Notes under the pieces: generated by a model | The model's input: only the letters and a program-made list of their open reading frames with translations | Databases searched by the model: none | Told to the model about the DNA's origin: nothing | Part shown: one piece after another, positions 1 through 9,920 of the stretch | How the letters are laid out: every line of letters starts with the position of its first letter | Position numbering within the stretch: the stretch's first letter is position 1 | Source: DATGPD01 sp031423015 | GTDB taxonomy: Bacteria; Planctomycetota; UBA1135; UBA2386 | DNA: 64,000 nt | Direction: 5' to 3' | NCBI GenBank assembly: GCA_031423015.1 | Contig: JANPER010000019.1 | Location: 1 to 64,000, forward strand | Made by a program: the position numbers and the translations under genes

Positions 1-40
1 CGGGCAGGCTGGCCTGCTCGGAGCTTTGGGAGGGAGCTGC

Positions 41-64
41 AGACAGACAGACAGACAGACAGAC
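41..64. repeat. AGAC tetranucleotide tandem repeat (6 copies)
   Basis: Six perfect head-to-tail AGAC units lie directly beyond the stop codon of the glycosyltransferase gene read from the minus strand. A short inverted repeat (GCAGGC, 2-nt loop, GCCTGC) at 4-17 lies just beyond it and could act as a weak terminator, but it has no T run. The repeat is outside coding sequence, so slippage would not shift a reading frame. Confidence 0.8.
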
Positions 65-65
65 C

Positions 66-1742
66 TCACTCCGGCAACGAGTACACCAACACTTCCATAT
101 CCTTCGGCCCGGTCCACACCGGCAAGCGCAACACCTGCCGAAAGTTCGCGCGCAGGTGCCGATCGAAGCGGCCCGACGGGTCCATCTCGTCGAGTTCGGG
201 CTCGGTCACCACGACGAACAAGCGCAAGCCGTCGCGCCTCGCAACCGACACGAACTGCTCGAGATAGCCCACGGGATCAGCACGCAACGTAGGGCGCTTG
301 CCGTCACCCAAGCTCGCCGCCTGCCCACCCAGATCAGGCTCCGCCGCCCAGTCGACCATCTGCATGACCACCTTCGATACACCAGGGCCAGCGCGCTCCG
401 GGTCGATGCCCGGCAGCATGTTGTCAGGATCGAGGTAGTAGCACAGGCTTGGCCCATTGGTGGTGAGGACCATCCGCGGCTGGCCGGGCTCGCGTTCCAC
501 GAAGTCGCGAACCGCGCGCCAGTTGGGCCGATCACCGTGCTGCGACGTGTAGTACAGAAACCCGTACCCCGCCGCGTCGGCCACCAAGATCCCCAGCGGC
601 ACGACTCGCATCACGCGCGCCAAAAACCCGCCGGCCACGATGTGCGCCACGTAGCCTTGCATAGCCGAGCCAGCGAACAGACAAAACGCCGGCAACGTGT
701 AGAACGCGTACTGCGCTGTGACTTTGAACATCCCGGTGGACAACACCACCAGTGGCGCCACGATCCAACACAGCAGGAAGAACGCGGTGCGTTCGCCACG
801 GTGCACTTGCCACAAGAAGCCGCCGATCGCGGCGACGATCAGCGGTGCCCGCACGAAGTACACCGTCGTCTGCACCAGGTGACTCAATGAGAACCCGGGC
901 TTGGCGCGCGCGAAGTAGCTGAGGCCGCTGACGATCAGTGGCACCATCGCCACCACGGTCAGCAGGATGATCCACGGCAGCCACTTCTCCATCGGCGTGC
1001 GCACCGCGTCGGCCTTCGGCGACCCCGTGCTGAGCAGACGCGACAGCGTGGAGAACGCCAAGAACACGCCGAGCAGCAAGTACGCCGACGGATGACACAT
1101 CCCGGCCACCACCGTCAACGCCACCGTCAGCACCGCGAGCCAAAGGCTATGCCGGCGCGTCGCCTCGAAATACGCCCCCATCGCCATCACGCTCAGGAAC
1201 GACACCATCGCGTAACTGCGACAGTTCTGGCTCCAGTAGATGTGCCACGGCGAGATCGCCATGAGCAGCGCGGCGGTCAGCGCCGCCGTCCGGCCGACCA
1301 TGCCGCGTGACACGAACGCCAGCGCCGGCACCGAGGCGATGCCGAAGAACGCGAACGGCAAGCGCAGCCATCCCTCGCTGCTCGACGGCAGGATGGCGAG
1401 CATGCCGCGCAACAACAAGAACGACAGCGGATAGCGCGTGACGTGCGACTGTTGGAAGGTGTCGTACGGCGATGTCGCGTCGCGGAACGTGTGCGCCTCG
1501 TCGACCCAGAACGACCAGTCCCCCAGCCGATACAGGCGCAAGAACGCAGCCAGCAGCGTGATCACCACCAGGAACAGGAGGTGGTCCCGCGTGAACGCCG
1601 ACGACTCACGCGCGGCAGACTCCGAGGCATCCATCGCGTCAACGCGGCCGGCGCCAAGCTCGCGCCTCGGTTGCGGGCTCTGCTCGCGATGGGTTTCAGC
1701 CGCCACGGTCATGTGAGATAAGGTATCGGTGTCCGGCTTCAT
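66..1742 (-). CDS. GT39/PMT-like membrane glycosyltransferase
   Basis: This is a polytopic protein of 558 residues resembling the dolichyl-phosphate-mannose protein mannosyltransferase/ArnT group, which moves a sugar from a polyprenyl-phosphate donor to a protein or lipid on the outer face of the membrane. After the first membrane segment (about residues 53-70) comes WSFWVDEAHTF with an Asp-Glu pair at 81-82, the acidic signature these enzymes carry in their first extracytoplasmic loop. Many further hydrophobic segments follow, then a soluble C-terminal part. The start is uncertain: in-frame Met codons at residues 11 and 37 are alternatives, and the annotated start is only 21 bp from the divergent YfhO-like gene. 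The acceptor is unknown. The YfhO-like neighbours suggest envelope or protein glycosylation. Confidence 0.75.
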   Translation of the reverse strand: MKPDTDTLSHMTVAAETHREQSPQPRRELGAGRVDAMDASESAARESSAFTRDHLLFLVVITLLAAFLRLYRLGDWSFWVDEAHTFRDATSPYDTFQQSHVTRYPLSFLLLRGMLAILPSSSEGWLRLPFAFFGIASVPALAFVSRGMVGRTAALTAALLMAISPWHIYWSQNCRSYAMVSFLSVMAMGAYFEATRRHSLWLAVLTVALTVVAGMCHPSAYLLLGVFLAFSTLSRLLSTGSPKADAVRTPMEKWLPWIILLTVVAMVPLIVSGLSYFARAKPGFSLSHLVQTTVYFVRAPLIVAAIGGFLWQVHRGERTAFFLLCWIVAPLVVLSTGMFKVTAQYAFYTLPAFCLFAGSAMQGYVAHIVAGGFLARVMRVVPLGILVADAAGYGFLYYTSQHGDRPNWRAVRDFVEREPGQPRMVLTTNGPSLCYYLDPDNMLPGIDPERAGPGVSKVVMQMVDWAAEPDLGGQAASLGDGKRPTLRADPVGYLEQFVSVARRDGLRLFVVVTEPELDEMDPSGRFDRHLRANFRQVLRLPVWTGPKDMEVLVYSLPE

Positions 1743-1763
1743 CCAGCTACACCAGGACGCGAT

Positions 1764-4334
1764 TTGGTCGCTCGCTACCTCTGTGCTCTACTCCTCGCCG
1801 CGGTCGCTTCGGTCGCCTTCCTTGGCGCCGCGTTGCTGCCCGGTCGAGCCATGGTCCCGTTTCCACCCGAGCACATCCCGCCGCTGCGCAGCGAAGCGAG
1901 TTCGCGCGGCCTGACCGCCGACGATCTGCTGATCGGCAACCCGAGCGGCGGCGACAAGTACAACCAATCGCTGGCCTGGGATCGCATCGCGCGCGACCGT
2001 CTGCGGCAAGGCGAGATCCCGCGCTGGACGCGCGACCTCGGCGGGGGGGCGCCCGTGGTGCCGCAGATGGGTCAGGTCTACATGCCGTGGACCTGGCTGC
2101 TGCGTTGGTTCGACAGCACGACGATCTACGGCCCGTGGTTCTTCGCGCACCAGTGCCTGCTCGGGCTCCTGCTGTATCACTTCCTCCGCCGGCTGGCCGT
2201 GTCGCATGCTGCCGCGCTGTTTGGCATGACCTGCGCCGTCGTCGGCCTGTGGACCCAAGCGCGCATCCATCACAACGTCATCTTGTCGGGGGCGCTGCCG
2301 CTGTTCGGCGCGCTGAGCTGCGTGCATGCGCTGTTTGCCGGCGCCGGTTGGCGAGCCACCGGCCTATTGGCGTTCGCCGTCGGTGTGCCATGGCTCTCGG
2401 GCTTCGCGCCGGTGGCGTTGCAGAGTTCGTATCTGGTGCTCGCCTTCGCCTTGCTGTGCGCGGCGCGCACGCCGCGCGGTGCGCGCCGCCGCCCGCTGAC
2501 GCACCTGCTGGTCGCGTTCGCGCTCGGTGGCTTGATCGCCTGCCCGCAGATGTTGCCGGTGCTCGCCGCCACCACCGACACCGCGCGCGGCACCCCCACC
2601 GTGGAAGCGCTGCGCCAGGCCGCGATGAGCTGGCCGCACTTGCTGACCGCATGCTGGCCCGACCTGCTGACCTGGGCGCAGCCGGCGTTCTACAACCAGT
2701 CGCTCGACGACGCGCGCATTCCCTTTGCGGCGCTGACGCTGCTCGACCCGCTGAGTGCGCGGCAGATGAACTGGCCGGAGACCGCGTTTGCCATCGGCAT
2801 CGGCGGCAGTGTGCTGGCCGTCGCGGGTGTCGCCGCACGCGCGCAGCGCGCTTTGGCTGTGTTTTTTGCGGCCGCCGCCGCGCTCGGGCTGTTGCTCGCC
2901 ACCGCCGCGTGGCCAGTGCTCGACACCATCGTGGTCTTGCCCGGCGTGCGCAGCGGCGACGCCCGCCGCTTCCTCTTCCTCACGGCGATGGCGTTGCCGG
3001 TGTTGGCAGCGTTCGGCGCCGAGCGTTGGCTCACAGGTGAGCGCATGCGTGGCGCTTCGTTCGCGTGTGCCGCCATCGCCTGCCTGTCAGGAGTCTTGTT
3101 CTGTGCTCACCTCGTCGATTCCGACCGGGTGTTGGACGCGCATGCCCGAATGGCGACGTGGCGCCACAGCACGAACGCCATCCAGATCACGCCCGAACAC
3201 TTCAAGGGCGAGGTTCATCCGGGGGAGGCCGCGGACAACCGCAGTCATCTGCTGGCGACGTTCGGTCGTGCTGCGCTCAGCGCTGCCGCGGTCTGGGTCT
3301 TGCTGCGCATGCGGCGGCGACCAGCGCTGGCGATGGTCGCGCTGGCCGGAGTGACGATGATCGAACTCACGCACGCCGGTCGCGGCCCGGTCGTCGCGGT
3401 CGACGCCGCGCGCGTCGATACCCCACCCACTCTGTTGGCGGCTGCGCTGACCGCCACCAAGCAAGCGGCGGCCAAGGCGCAGCCACGGCCGCGCTTTCAC
3501 CGCGTCGACCCACCCGACCCGATCGACCAAAGTGTGCGAGCAACGCAGCTCGTGCAACCTAACCTCGGCGCGTTCTACGGCCTGGAGGACCTAGCGATCT
3601 ACACATCCCTGGCGCCGCGCCGCTTGGAGGAACTGTTCGACGCCATCGAGCCGCCGCAGCCGGGGCAACCGAAGGCGACGCTGGGCGGCGCTGGCGTCCA
3701 ATCGCTGCGCCGCGTCGACTCAGTGTCGCACCCGATGTTCGACGTGCTCGGCTTGCAGTTCGTGCTCACCGCGCAGCCGGTCGAACTCGACAGCCTGATC
3801 GATCGCACGCCACCCGCGTGGCCAGGCCTTGAACGCCTGTACGAGCGCACCACCTGCGCGCCGCGCGCGACTTTCATCACGCGCGTGCGCACCGTCGAGG
3901 ACCGCGCCGAGCGCCTGCGCCTTCTCGCCGACCGCGCGCGCGACGCGGTGCACGAGGTCCTGCTCGAAGAACCGCACGCATCGCCGCCGACGCAACCCGA
4001 GCACGGGATCAACACCGAAGTTCGCGTGTTGGCCTGGCACGACGAACGCATCGCGCTCGAAGTCGACGCGCCGACCGACGGCTTCGTCCGCATTGCCGAC
4101 CCGTGGGACGCCGGCTGGACGGCTCGGCTTGACGGCGCTCCGACCCAGCTGTTCCGTGCCGACCACTACCTGCGCGCCGTCGCCGTCCCCATGGGCACAC
4201 ACCGCATCGACCTGGCCTACGACGCGCCGAGCGTCCTGTGGCCGCCGCGCCTCGGCGGGCTCGGCGCGCTCCTCGCTCTGCTGTTGATCGCCGCGAGCTT
4301 TGTCCGCAGCATGCGTGCCCAGGTGGGCCCATGA
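1764..4334 (+). CDS. YfhO-like polytopic membrane protein 1
   Basis: This 856-residue protein has an N-terminal membrane anchor, a long periplasmic loop (about 35-110), some ten or more hydrophobic segments up to about residue 540, and a soluble C-terminal domain. It ends with the YfhO-type pattern GWTARLDGAP near residue 785, followed by a last membrane helix. YfhO proteins are multi-pass GT-C-like proteins linked to glycosylation of teichoic acids or other envelope glycans; the substrate here is unknown. The start is a TTG with a weak ribosome site, placed so that the first hydrophobic segment begins immediately. Its stop overlaps the next ATG (ATGA at 4331), so the two genes are probably cotranscribed. 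Confidence 0.75.
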   Translation: MVARYLCALLLAAVASVAFLGAALLPGRAMVPFPPEHIPPLRSEASSRGLTADDLLIGNPSGGDKYNQSLAWDRIARDRLRQGEIPRWTRDLGGGAPVVPQMGQVYMPWTWLLRWFDSTTIYGPWFFAHQCLLGLLLYHFLRRLAVSHAAALFGMTCAVVGLWTQARIHHNVILSGALPLFGALSCVHALFAGAGWRATGLLAFAVGVPWLSGFAPVALQSSYLVLAFALLCAARTPRGARRRPLTHLLVAFALGGLIACPQMLPVLAATTDTARGTPTVEALRQAAMSWPHLLTACWPDLLTWAQPAFYNQSLDDARIPFAALTLLDPLSARQMNWPETAFAIGIGGSVLAVAGVAARAQRALAVFFAAAAALGLLLATAAWPVLDTIVVLPGVRSGDARRFLFLTAMALPVLAAFGAERWLTGERMRGASFACAAIACLSGVLFCAHLVDSDRVLDAHARMATWRHSTNAIQITPEHFKGEVHPGEAADNRSHLLATFGRAALSAAAVWVLLRMRRRPALAMVALAGVTMIELTHAGRGPVVAVDAARVDTPPTLLAAALTATKQAAAKAQPRPRFHRVDPPDPIDQSVRATQLVQPNLGAFYGLEDLAIYTSLAPRRLEELFDAIEPPQPGQPKATLGGAGVQSLRRVDSVSHPMFDVLGLQFVLTAQPVELDSLIDRTPPAWPGLERLYERTTCAPRATFITRVRTVEDRAERLRLLADRARDAVHEVLLEEPHASPPTQPEHGINTEVRVLAWHDERIALEVDAPTDGFVRIADPWDAGWTARLDGAPTQLFRADHYLRAVAVPMGTHRIDLAYDAPSVLWPPRLGGLGALLALLLIAASFVRSMRAQVGP

Positions 4335-6994
4335 GCATGCTGTCGGCAGTCGAACCCGGTGACGACGGCGCCGACCGCGCGTGGTGGCGCCGGCAAAGTC
4401 GATTCGCACTCGCACTCTTACTCCTGCTGCCGCTGAGCTTGCTGTGGCGGAGCGTGGTCGGACTCGAAGTGTTCGTCCCTTTCTCGGCCGCGACCTTCCC
4501 GCCGTTCAACGCCGAGCTGACCGCCGAGCAGCGCGCCGCGATTGCCGAGCACGCCAACATGGACGTCACCGAGATCCCGGTGACGTTCTTGCCGGAACTG
4601 CAGTTCGTGCGCGACGAACTCGCCGCCGGTCGCCTGCCCCACTGGAACCCGCACGCACGCTTTGGCGCCGCGCTGCTCGCCACCTCGGTCGTTGGCCTGA
4701 TGTATCCGCCCAACTGGCTGGGGTTCTTGGCGACCGACCCAGCGCACGGGTTGGCGATCACCGCTTACCTCGCGCTCGTGATCGCCGGCGGGCTGATGTT
4801 CGGCTTCCTACGCGCACGCAACCTGTCGCCGATGGTGGCGCTATTCGGCGCGATCGCGTTTGCGTACTGCGGGTTCTGCAGCGCCAACCTGCACTTCTAT
4901 CAGCGCCTGCACGCGGTGGTGTGGCTGCCCGGCGCGCTGTGGGCGCTCACCCGCATGCAGCAGCGCAGCGCTCGGTCGCGACGGGTTGCTGGCTCAGGCT
5001 TGGCGTTGTGCCTTGCCATGAGTTGGCTTGCGGGCTTCCCAGCGTTTGCCGCGCCTGCCACCCTGGTGGCTGCGGCCTACGCGCTCTGCCTCTGCGTCGA
5101 GCAAGCCCGCGCCAACGGCGCCGCGGCGGCGCGCACGTTCGCACTCAGCGCCGGCGTGTTCGCCGGCTTGGGGCTGCTGCTGGCCGCGGTGCAACTGCTG
5201 CCGATGTTCGCGTTCTTCCCCGAGTCGAATCGCGACCCAAACCCCACGCGCGACTCGACCGCCGGACAGGCCTTCGACCCCATGGGCTTCCTCGGCTATC
5301 TGCTGCCCGACGCGTTCGGCAGCCCGGCGCACAGCGGCCAGCCGCCATATGCCTACTCGCTGCTGGCGTGGTCGCTGTTCAGTCGGCGCAGCTGGGACAC
5401 CGGCATCGCCTTCCAGCCCAACTACAACTTCATCGAGTACACCCAGTACCCCGGCGCGCTGGTGTTGCTGCTGGCGATCGCCGGCGCGCTCGGCAGCCGC
5501 AGTCGAGGCTGGCGATGGGGTCTGATCCTCACGCTCGCGGCTTTGTGGACGCTGGCGTGCGCCGGCCCGTGGACCGCCGCGATCAACGACCTGCCGTTCG
5601 TGCGCAGTGTGCCGCCGATGCGCTTCATGGGACCGGCGTCGGTGCTCGTCGCTGTACTCGCGGCGTTGGGCACGGAGCGCGCGGCGCTGACCCGCGCGCG
5701 TGCGGCGGCCCTCGCGGGGCTTGCCGTCGTGCTCGCTGCCGCCTGCATGATCACGCGCATCGCGTTCTCCACGCTGACGCCAACGACCTGGCTCCTGCGC
5801 GAGGCGCCGCACTTGATCGAGCACTACAAGGCGCGCTTTCCCAACGCGACGCCCGAACTCGTACAAGGGTTTTTCGGCGAACACACCGCGAGTTCGTATG
5901 GCCTGCTGCGCGACAACCTCACGTATGGCGCAACCGCTTTCGCGCTCGCGGCGGTCTGGTTCGCGCTGTGGGCGCTCTGGGCGCGCGGCGAACGCGTAGC
6001 CCGCGGCCTGCGCTTGGTCGCCCTGCTGGCCACGCTCGCCGAGCTGCTGACCTTGGCCTGGCCGCTCACGCGTGGCCGGCCCAACGTCCCGTTGATCTCG
6101 CCGGCACTCGACCTGCTGCGGCGCGAACGCGTGGCCCGCGCCGACGAGGGCGGCTTCGCCGTGATCCGCGGTACGGCGACGGCCGACACGTTGCCGAGGG
6201 CGCTGCCGCCCTGCTTGCTGGTGCCTGAGCGGATCCGTGACGTGCATGCCTACACGTTCGTCGACGCACGCTCACACCGACTGTTCAGCACGCTGTACGG
6301 GCCCGACCACATGATCCGGGGCTATTGGCCCAGCGCCTTCCCCGACGACGAGCGCTTGACGCGCCCACTCTTCGACCTGCTCGGCGTGCGCTACGCGCTC
6401 TCCACCGACGAGCCGCTCCGCTTTGGCGGCAAGGAGATCGGGCTCGAACCTCCCCCCGCTGGCCGCTTTTTCGTCTACGAGCGCCCGGGTGCGCTGCCAC
6501 GCGCATTCATCGTGCCCGACGTACACGAACTCGCCGACGAAGACGCGGTGATCGCCGCGATGACCGCACCGACGCTGCAGCCGCGCGCTGCCGTGCTGGT
6601 GACGACCGACGTGGCGCCAGCGCTGCACGGTCACTCTGGCCAGGCCGGCGCCGAGCAACGCGCCGTGCGCGTACTCGAAGACATCCCGACCGCGCTCACC
6701 CTGCAAGTGCAAGCCGGAAGCCCAGGCTTCCTCGTGGTCAGCGACGCGTTGATGCGCGGCTGGACCGCCGAGGTCAACGGCGTGGCGGTACCGATCGTGC
6801 GGGGCAACCTGTTCATGCGCGTGCTGCCCATCGGCTCCGACTCGACTGAGGTGCGCTTCACCTACGTCACGCCCCGCCTGGCGCTCGGCGCGGCGGTGTC
6901 GTCGGCCGCGCTCCTTGTGTTGCTTGGCCTGACCCTGCTGCCGCGAACGCGCCGACGCTACGGGGCGGACATGGTGCCCGAACTGCTGCCCTGA
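4331..6994 (+). CDS. YfhO-like polytopic membrane protein 2
   Basis: This is an 887-residue paralogue of its upstream neighbour. The start is the ATG overlapping the upstream stop as ATGA; an open frame continues 31 codons further upstream but runs inside the previous gene. It has an N-terminal membrane segment at about 20-40, a periplasmic loop containing FFPESN-type aromatic motifs, a block of hydrophobic segments, and the same C-terminal pattern (GWTAEVNG near residue 810) before a final membrane helix. The role is inferred from the YfhO family: membrane-bound transfer of sugars to envelope polymers. Three such genes in a row suggest related enzymes with different acceptors or donors. Confidence 0.75.
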   Translation: MSMLSAVEPGDDGADRAWWRRQSRFALALLLLLPLSLLWRSVVGLEVFVPFSAATFPPFNAELTAEQRAAIAEHANMDVTEIPVTFLPELQFVRDELAAGRLPHWNPHARFGAALLATSVVGLMYPPNWLGFLATDPAHGLAITAYLALVIAGGLMFGFLRARNLSPMVALFGAIAFAYCGFCSANLHFYQRLHAVVWLPGALWALTRMQQRSARSRRVAGSGLALCLAMSWLAGFPAFAAPATLVAAAYALCLCVEQARANGAAAARTFALSAGVFAGLGLLLAAVQLLPMFAFFPESNRDPNPTRDSTAGQAFDPMGFLGYLLPDAFGSPAHSGQPPYAYSLLAWSLFSRRSWDTGIAFQPNYNFIEYTQYPGALVLLLAIAGALGSRSRGWRWGLILTLAALWTLACAGPWTAAINDLPFVRSVPPMRFMGPASVLVAVLAALGTERAALTRARAAALAGLAVVLAAACMITRIAFSTLTPTTWLLREAPHLIEHYKARFPNATPELVQGFFGEHTASSYGLLRDNLTYGATAFALAAVWFALWALWARGERVARGLRLVALLATLAELLTLAWPLTRGRPNVPLISPALDLLRRERVARADEGGFAVIRGTATADTLPRALPPCLLVPERIRDVHAYTFVDARSHRLFSTLYGPDHMIRGYWPSAFPDDERLTRPLFDLLGVRYALSTDEPLRFGGKEIGLEPPPAGRFFVYERPGALPRAFIVPDVHELADEDAVIAAMTAPTLQPRAAVLVTTDVAPALHGHSGQAGAEQRAVRVLEDIPTALTLQVQAGSPGFLVVSDALMRGWTAEVNGVAVPIVRGNLFMRVLPIGSDSTEVRFTYVTPRLALGAAVSSAALLVLLGLTLLPRTRRRYGADMVPELLP

Positions 6995-7107
6995 TCCGCT
7001 GCCGAGGCTCAAGTGGCTGCCGATCGGGGGTCGACATCAGGCCTAGAAGGCAGCGATCTGTACGCGTTGGCTTCAACAAGGTCTGAAAGGGCAGCCGGCA
7101 AACACTC

Positions 7108-9351
7108 TTGAGTCTGTTCGGATCCGGTCGGCGCGAGGCTTGGGTGGCGATGTCGCTGCTGATGCTGCTGGCCGTTGCGGCCCAGGCCCCCCTGTTGTTT
7201 GGCTGGACGACACCGCTGCGCCCGAGTGGGGAATCGGCGGTGAACGCCGACATCGTGATGCCGGCACTCGCCGATGCTGCCGCGGTGTTGCAAGCCGGCG
7301 ACTGGCCGTGGTGGAACCCGTTCGCGCGGCTCGGCGAGCCGTTCATCGCCAGCGGGGTGCAACCTCTCTACCCAGGCTACTGGCCGATCTTGTTTGGCGG
7401 TGCGCGCGCGCTGCCCTGGGTGCTCGTGCTGCACAGCGTGCTGGCCTGCGTGCTGATGTTCCGCTGGTTGCGCTCCCTGCCAGCCAGTCGTTTCAGCGCG
7501 TTCCTCGGGGCTGGCAGCTACGGCGCCGGCGTCTTCTTTCAGATGCAGCTGCTGCGCCTGCCCGACGCGGCTGCGGCGGCCTGGCTGCCGTTGGCGTTGG
7601 AAGGTGTGTGGCGCCTGACGCGGCCCGGCCGACGCGCGCCGTACGTTGCCGTCGCGGCGCTGGGGTTTGCGGCGATGTTCGTGACCGGCTCGCGCGCGGT
7701 GCCTTGGCTCGGGGTCGTCGCCGGTGTCTTGCTGGCCGCGCTCAACTTGCCGCGCCTGCCCCGCAGTGCTCGAGTGCCCGTCGTCGCGCATCTCGGCCTC
7801 GTCGCCTTGGCGACGCTGTTGCTCGCGGCGCCGGTTTGGCTCGAGCAATGGCAACTCGCCGACAGCCTGTCGCGCGGCGACATCAGGCCCACAGCGACGC
7901 TGATGTCGCACACGATGGCGATCGCAGCCGCGACGCCGCTGCCTGCCACACAACTCGCGATCGGTCGGGCGGGCGCGGACGTGCTCGAGTTCGCGTTGTT
8001 TCCTGGCACCATCGTGTTGCTGATGCTGGCCCTGGCGCTGCTGCGCCCGAGCCCCGCTCAGCCGCGCTGGCCGTGGCTCGCGCTGGCTGCGCTCGGCCTC
8101 ATGATCGCGACCGATGGCCCGTGGTCGGATCTCTTGCACGACCAACTGGCCCTCGACGGCGCCCGCCCCGGTGCATCCTTGGTGCTCCTGCAGCTCGGAG
8201 TCCTGGTGCTCGCGAGCCTGGGCCTGGACGGTTTCTTGGAACGGCCGTTCAAGCGAACGGGCGCCATCCTCGGCATCGGCGGCGTCGCCGTGGCGGCTGG
8301 GTCGGCGGGGTTGCTCCTGGCGATCACGCGTCCGCCAGCGCTTCAGACGTGGCTCGCGTCGACCAGTCTGGCCGGCGACAACCCGGCGCTGGCGTCGATC
8401 GTCGATGCGTTCGTAGTCGCTCTCGCACCCACCGCCGCGGGCCTCACGCTGCTCGGCGCGGCGCTGCTGTTCTGGCGACGGCTGGGCGTCCTGCGCCTGA
8501 AGGTGATGATCGCCAGCATCGCCTTCGTCGAGTTGCTGTACCTGGCGTGGGCCACCGCGCCGAGTCGGGCCACGCCCACCACGTTCGACATCATCGGCGC
8601 CGACGACGCCCGGGTGCTGGCGACCGACGCCACGAGCCTCGATCGGCTACACCGAGGTCGCGCACCGGTCCAGCGCGTGAACCGCAGCGGCGACGCCGTG
8701 CTCAGCCGAACGCAGGAGTTCCTCGACGAGGCCATGCCTGGGGCGCTGCGTGCCGGAGCTCGGGTGTGCGGCGCAACGCCGACCGCGGCGCTGTTCACGC
8801 CGCAGCTGGCCGCGCTGGCGCAGATCGACGTGCTGCTCGGCGACACGCCGATGCACACCGCCATGCCGGCCGGTCCGGACGGCAAGCCCCCCGCCCCGTC
8901 GCCATGGGCGCGCTTGGTGTTCGAGGCGCGCCACTTCGACACCACCATCGCCGCACGCCGCGCTCTCGCTGCGCTGCCACGGCCGACGGAACGCGTCATC
9001 CTCGAGACCAAGCCCAGCGAATTCGTGCCCCGCGCACCACACCGGCCGGCCGCGGTGAAGGTGCTCGAGCGGCAAGCGCAGCACGCTCGCCTGCAGGTCG
9101 ATGTCGGCCAGGGTCGCGGCTACTTGGTGATCGCCGACGCGTTCGCGCCAGGTTGGCGCGCCACGCTCGATGGCGAGCCGGTACCGTTGCTGCCAGCCGA
9201 CGTCGCGTTCCGCGCGATCGCCATTCCCGAGGGCGAGCACGAGGTGGTGTTGCGCTATGCGCCGTGGGCGAAGCGATTCGGCTTGCCGATGACTGCGCTT
9301 GGCGCGGTGCTGTGCCTGCTGTGGTTGGGGCTGGCACGCCGCCGTCGGTAG
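7108..9351 (+). CDS. YfhO-like polytopic membrane protein 3
   Basis: This third member of the local family is 747 residues long. It has an N-terminal membrane helix, a loop with the WPWWNPFARLGEP motif seen in the same place in its paralogues (HWNPHARFG in copy 2), many membrane segments, and a C-terminal domain with GWRATLDGEP near residue 682 followed by a last helix and RRRR. The start is a TTG; an ATG 14 codons downstream (7150) is a good alternative because it begins directly at the hydrophobic stretch. It is separated from copy 2 by 113 bp, so it may have its own promoter. Confidence 0.7.
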   Translation: MSLFGSGRREAWVAMSLLMLLAVAAQAPLLFGWTTPLRPSGESAVNADIVMPALADAAAVLQAGDWPWWNPFARLGEPFIASGVQPLYPGYWPILFGGARALPWVLVLHSVLACVLMFRWLRSLPASRFSAFLGAGSYGAGVFFQMQLLRLPDAAAAAWLPLALEGVWRLTRPGRRAPYVAVAALGFAAMFVTGSRAVPWLGVVAGVLLAALNLPRLPRSARVPVVAHLGLVALATLLLAAPVWLEQWQLADSLSRGDIRPTATLMSHTMAIAAATPLPATQLAIGRAGADVLEFALFPGTIVLLMLALALLRPSPAQPRWPWLALAALGLMIATDGPWSDLLHDQLALDGARPGASLVLLQLGVLVLASLGLDGFLERPFKRTGAILGIGGVAVAAGSAGLLLAITRPPALQTWLASTSLAGDNPALASIVDAFVVALAPTAAGLTLLGAALLFWRRLGVLRLKVMIASIAFVELLYLAWATAPSRATPTTFDIIGADDARVLATDATSLDRLHRGRAPVQRVNRSGDAVLSRTQEFLDEAMPGALRAGARVCGATPTAALFTPQLAALAQIDVLLGDTPMHTAMPAGPDGKPPAPSPWARLVFEARHFDTTIAARRALAALPRPTERVILETKPSEFVPRAPHRPAAVKVLERQAQHARLQVDVGQGRGYLVIADAFAPGWRATLDGEPVPLLPADVAFRAIAIPEGEHEVVLRYAPWAKRFGLPMTALGAVLCLLWLGLARRRR

Positions 9352-9450
9352 CTGCGAGGTGAGCGGTGCGCGTGTAGCTGCACCGTGCATAGAAAGAGCC
9401 TCGCCCCTTGCAGTCAGCCTGCCGTCGCCCCATCATCGCGACCTCTCCGT

Positions 9451-9805
9451 GGGGGCGATCGGTTTCGACCGGATGCTGTCATGGTGTTGGTGGCGTGCCG
9501 AGGGTCGGGTGGCCTCGCTAAAAACCCGAAAACTTTACGTGCCAACTCGCACGTAGCCCTGGCTGCCTGATTTAGTTCAGCGCAGTCACGGTGCCGGTGC
9601 CTTGTCTGGGGGCACAGGTGCCGAAACACACCAGGCTGGTTGCCGCCGGCTGCTCGGCCCGGCGATGACGAGACAACAGTCGAGCTGGTCGCTGCAGATC
9701 CTGTTCGCCGGAGCTGACGCGATGAGATCAAACGACGAACTACGCACGTAGAGGCCATCACTAGGGCGTCTTGGGACGCGGGTTCGATTCCCGCCGCCTC
9801 CACCA
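9451..9805 (+). ncRNA. ssrA: transfer-messenger RNA (tmRNA)
   Basis: The 5' end GGGGGCG pairs with CGCCTCC at 9795-9801 to form a seven-pair acceptor stem with a G-U at the third pair, the alanine identity element. It is followed by a discriminator A and encoded CCA (9803-9805). A T arm with GGTTCGATTCCC is at 9781-9792. The resume codon is GCT at 9517, and the tag reads AKNPKTLRANSHVALAA before TGA at 9568-9570, ending in the expected ALAA degradation signal. The RNA is charged with alanine and rescues stalled ribosomes with SmpB, which is encoded at 20224-20712. A possible promoter is TTGCAG at 9408 and CATCAT at 9431, but the match is weak. Confidence 0.97.
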
Positions 9806-9843
9806 CTTTTCCCGCGCGGTAGCGCGGGAAAGTGGAGGAGGCG
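9795..9843 (+). terminator. hairpin overlapping the tmRNA 3' end
   Basis: A long inverted repeat has a GGTA loop at 9818-9821. The core arms CCCGCGC and GCGCGGG are extended by CCACTTTT and AAAGTGG, and then by the tmRNA acceptor strand itself pairing with GGAGGAGGCG, with one bulge and one mismatch. There is no downstream T run. It could terminate ssrA, but a stem that uses the mature 3' end would compete with the acceptor stem until processing. Confidence 0.6.
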
Positions 9844-9920
9844 TCGGGAGTCGTGGAGCACGCGCGCGGCTGGCGCCGCCCGCGGCACCGCCAATTCCCG
9901 CCGCCTTCGGCGACTCCGGC

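Noticed and set aside
4994..6247. Long antisense frames over the YfhO-like genes
   Set aside because: No motif, ribosome site or sensible composition; they are by-products of GC-rich codon use.
9414..9806. A minus-strand frame starting MVEAAGIEPASQ over the tmRNA
   Set aside because: It is the antisense shadow of tmRNA. This peptide string is a known artefact of structural RNA regions.
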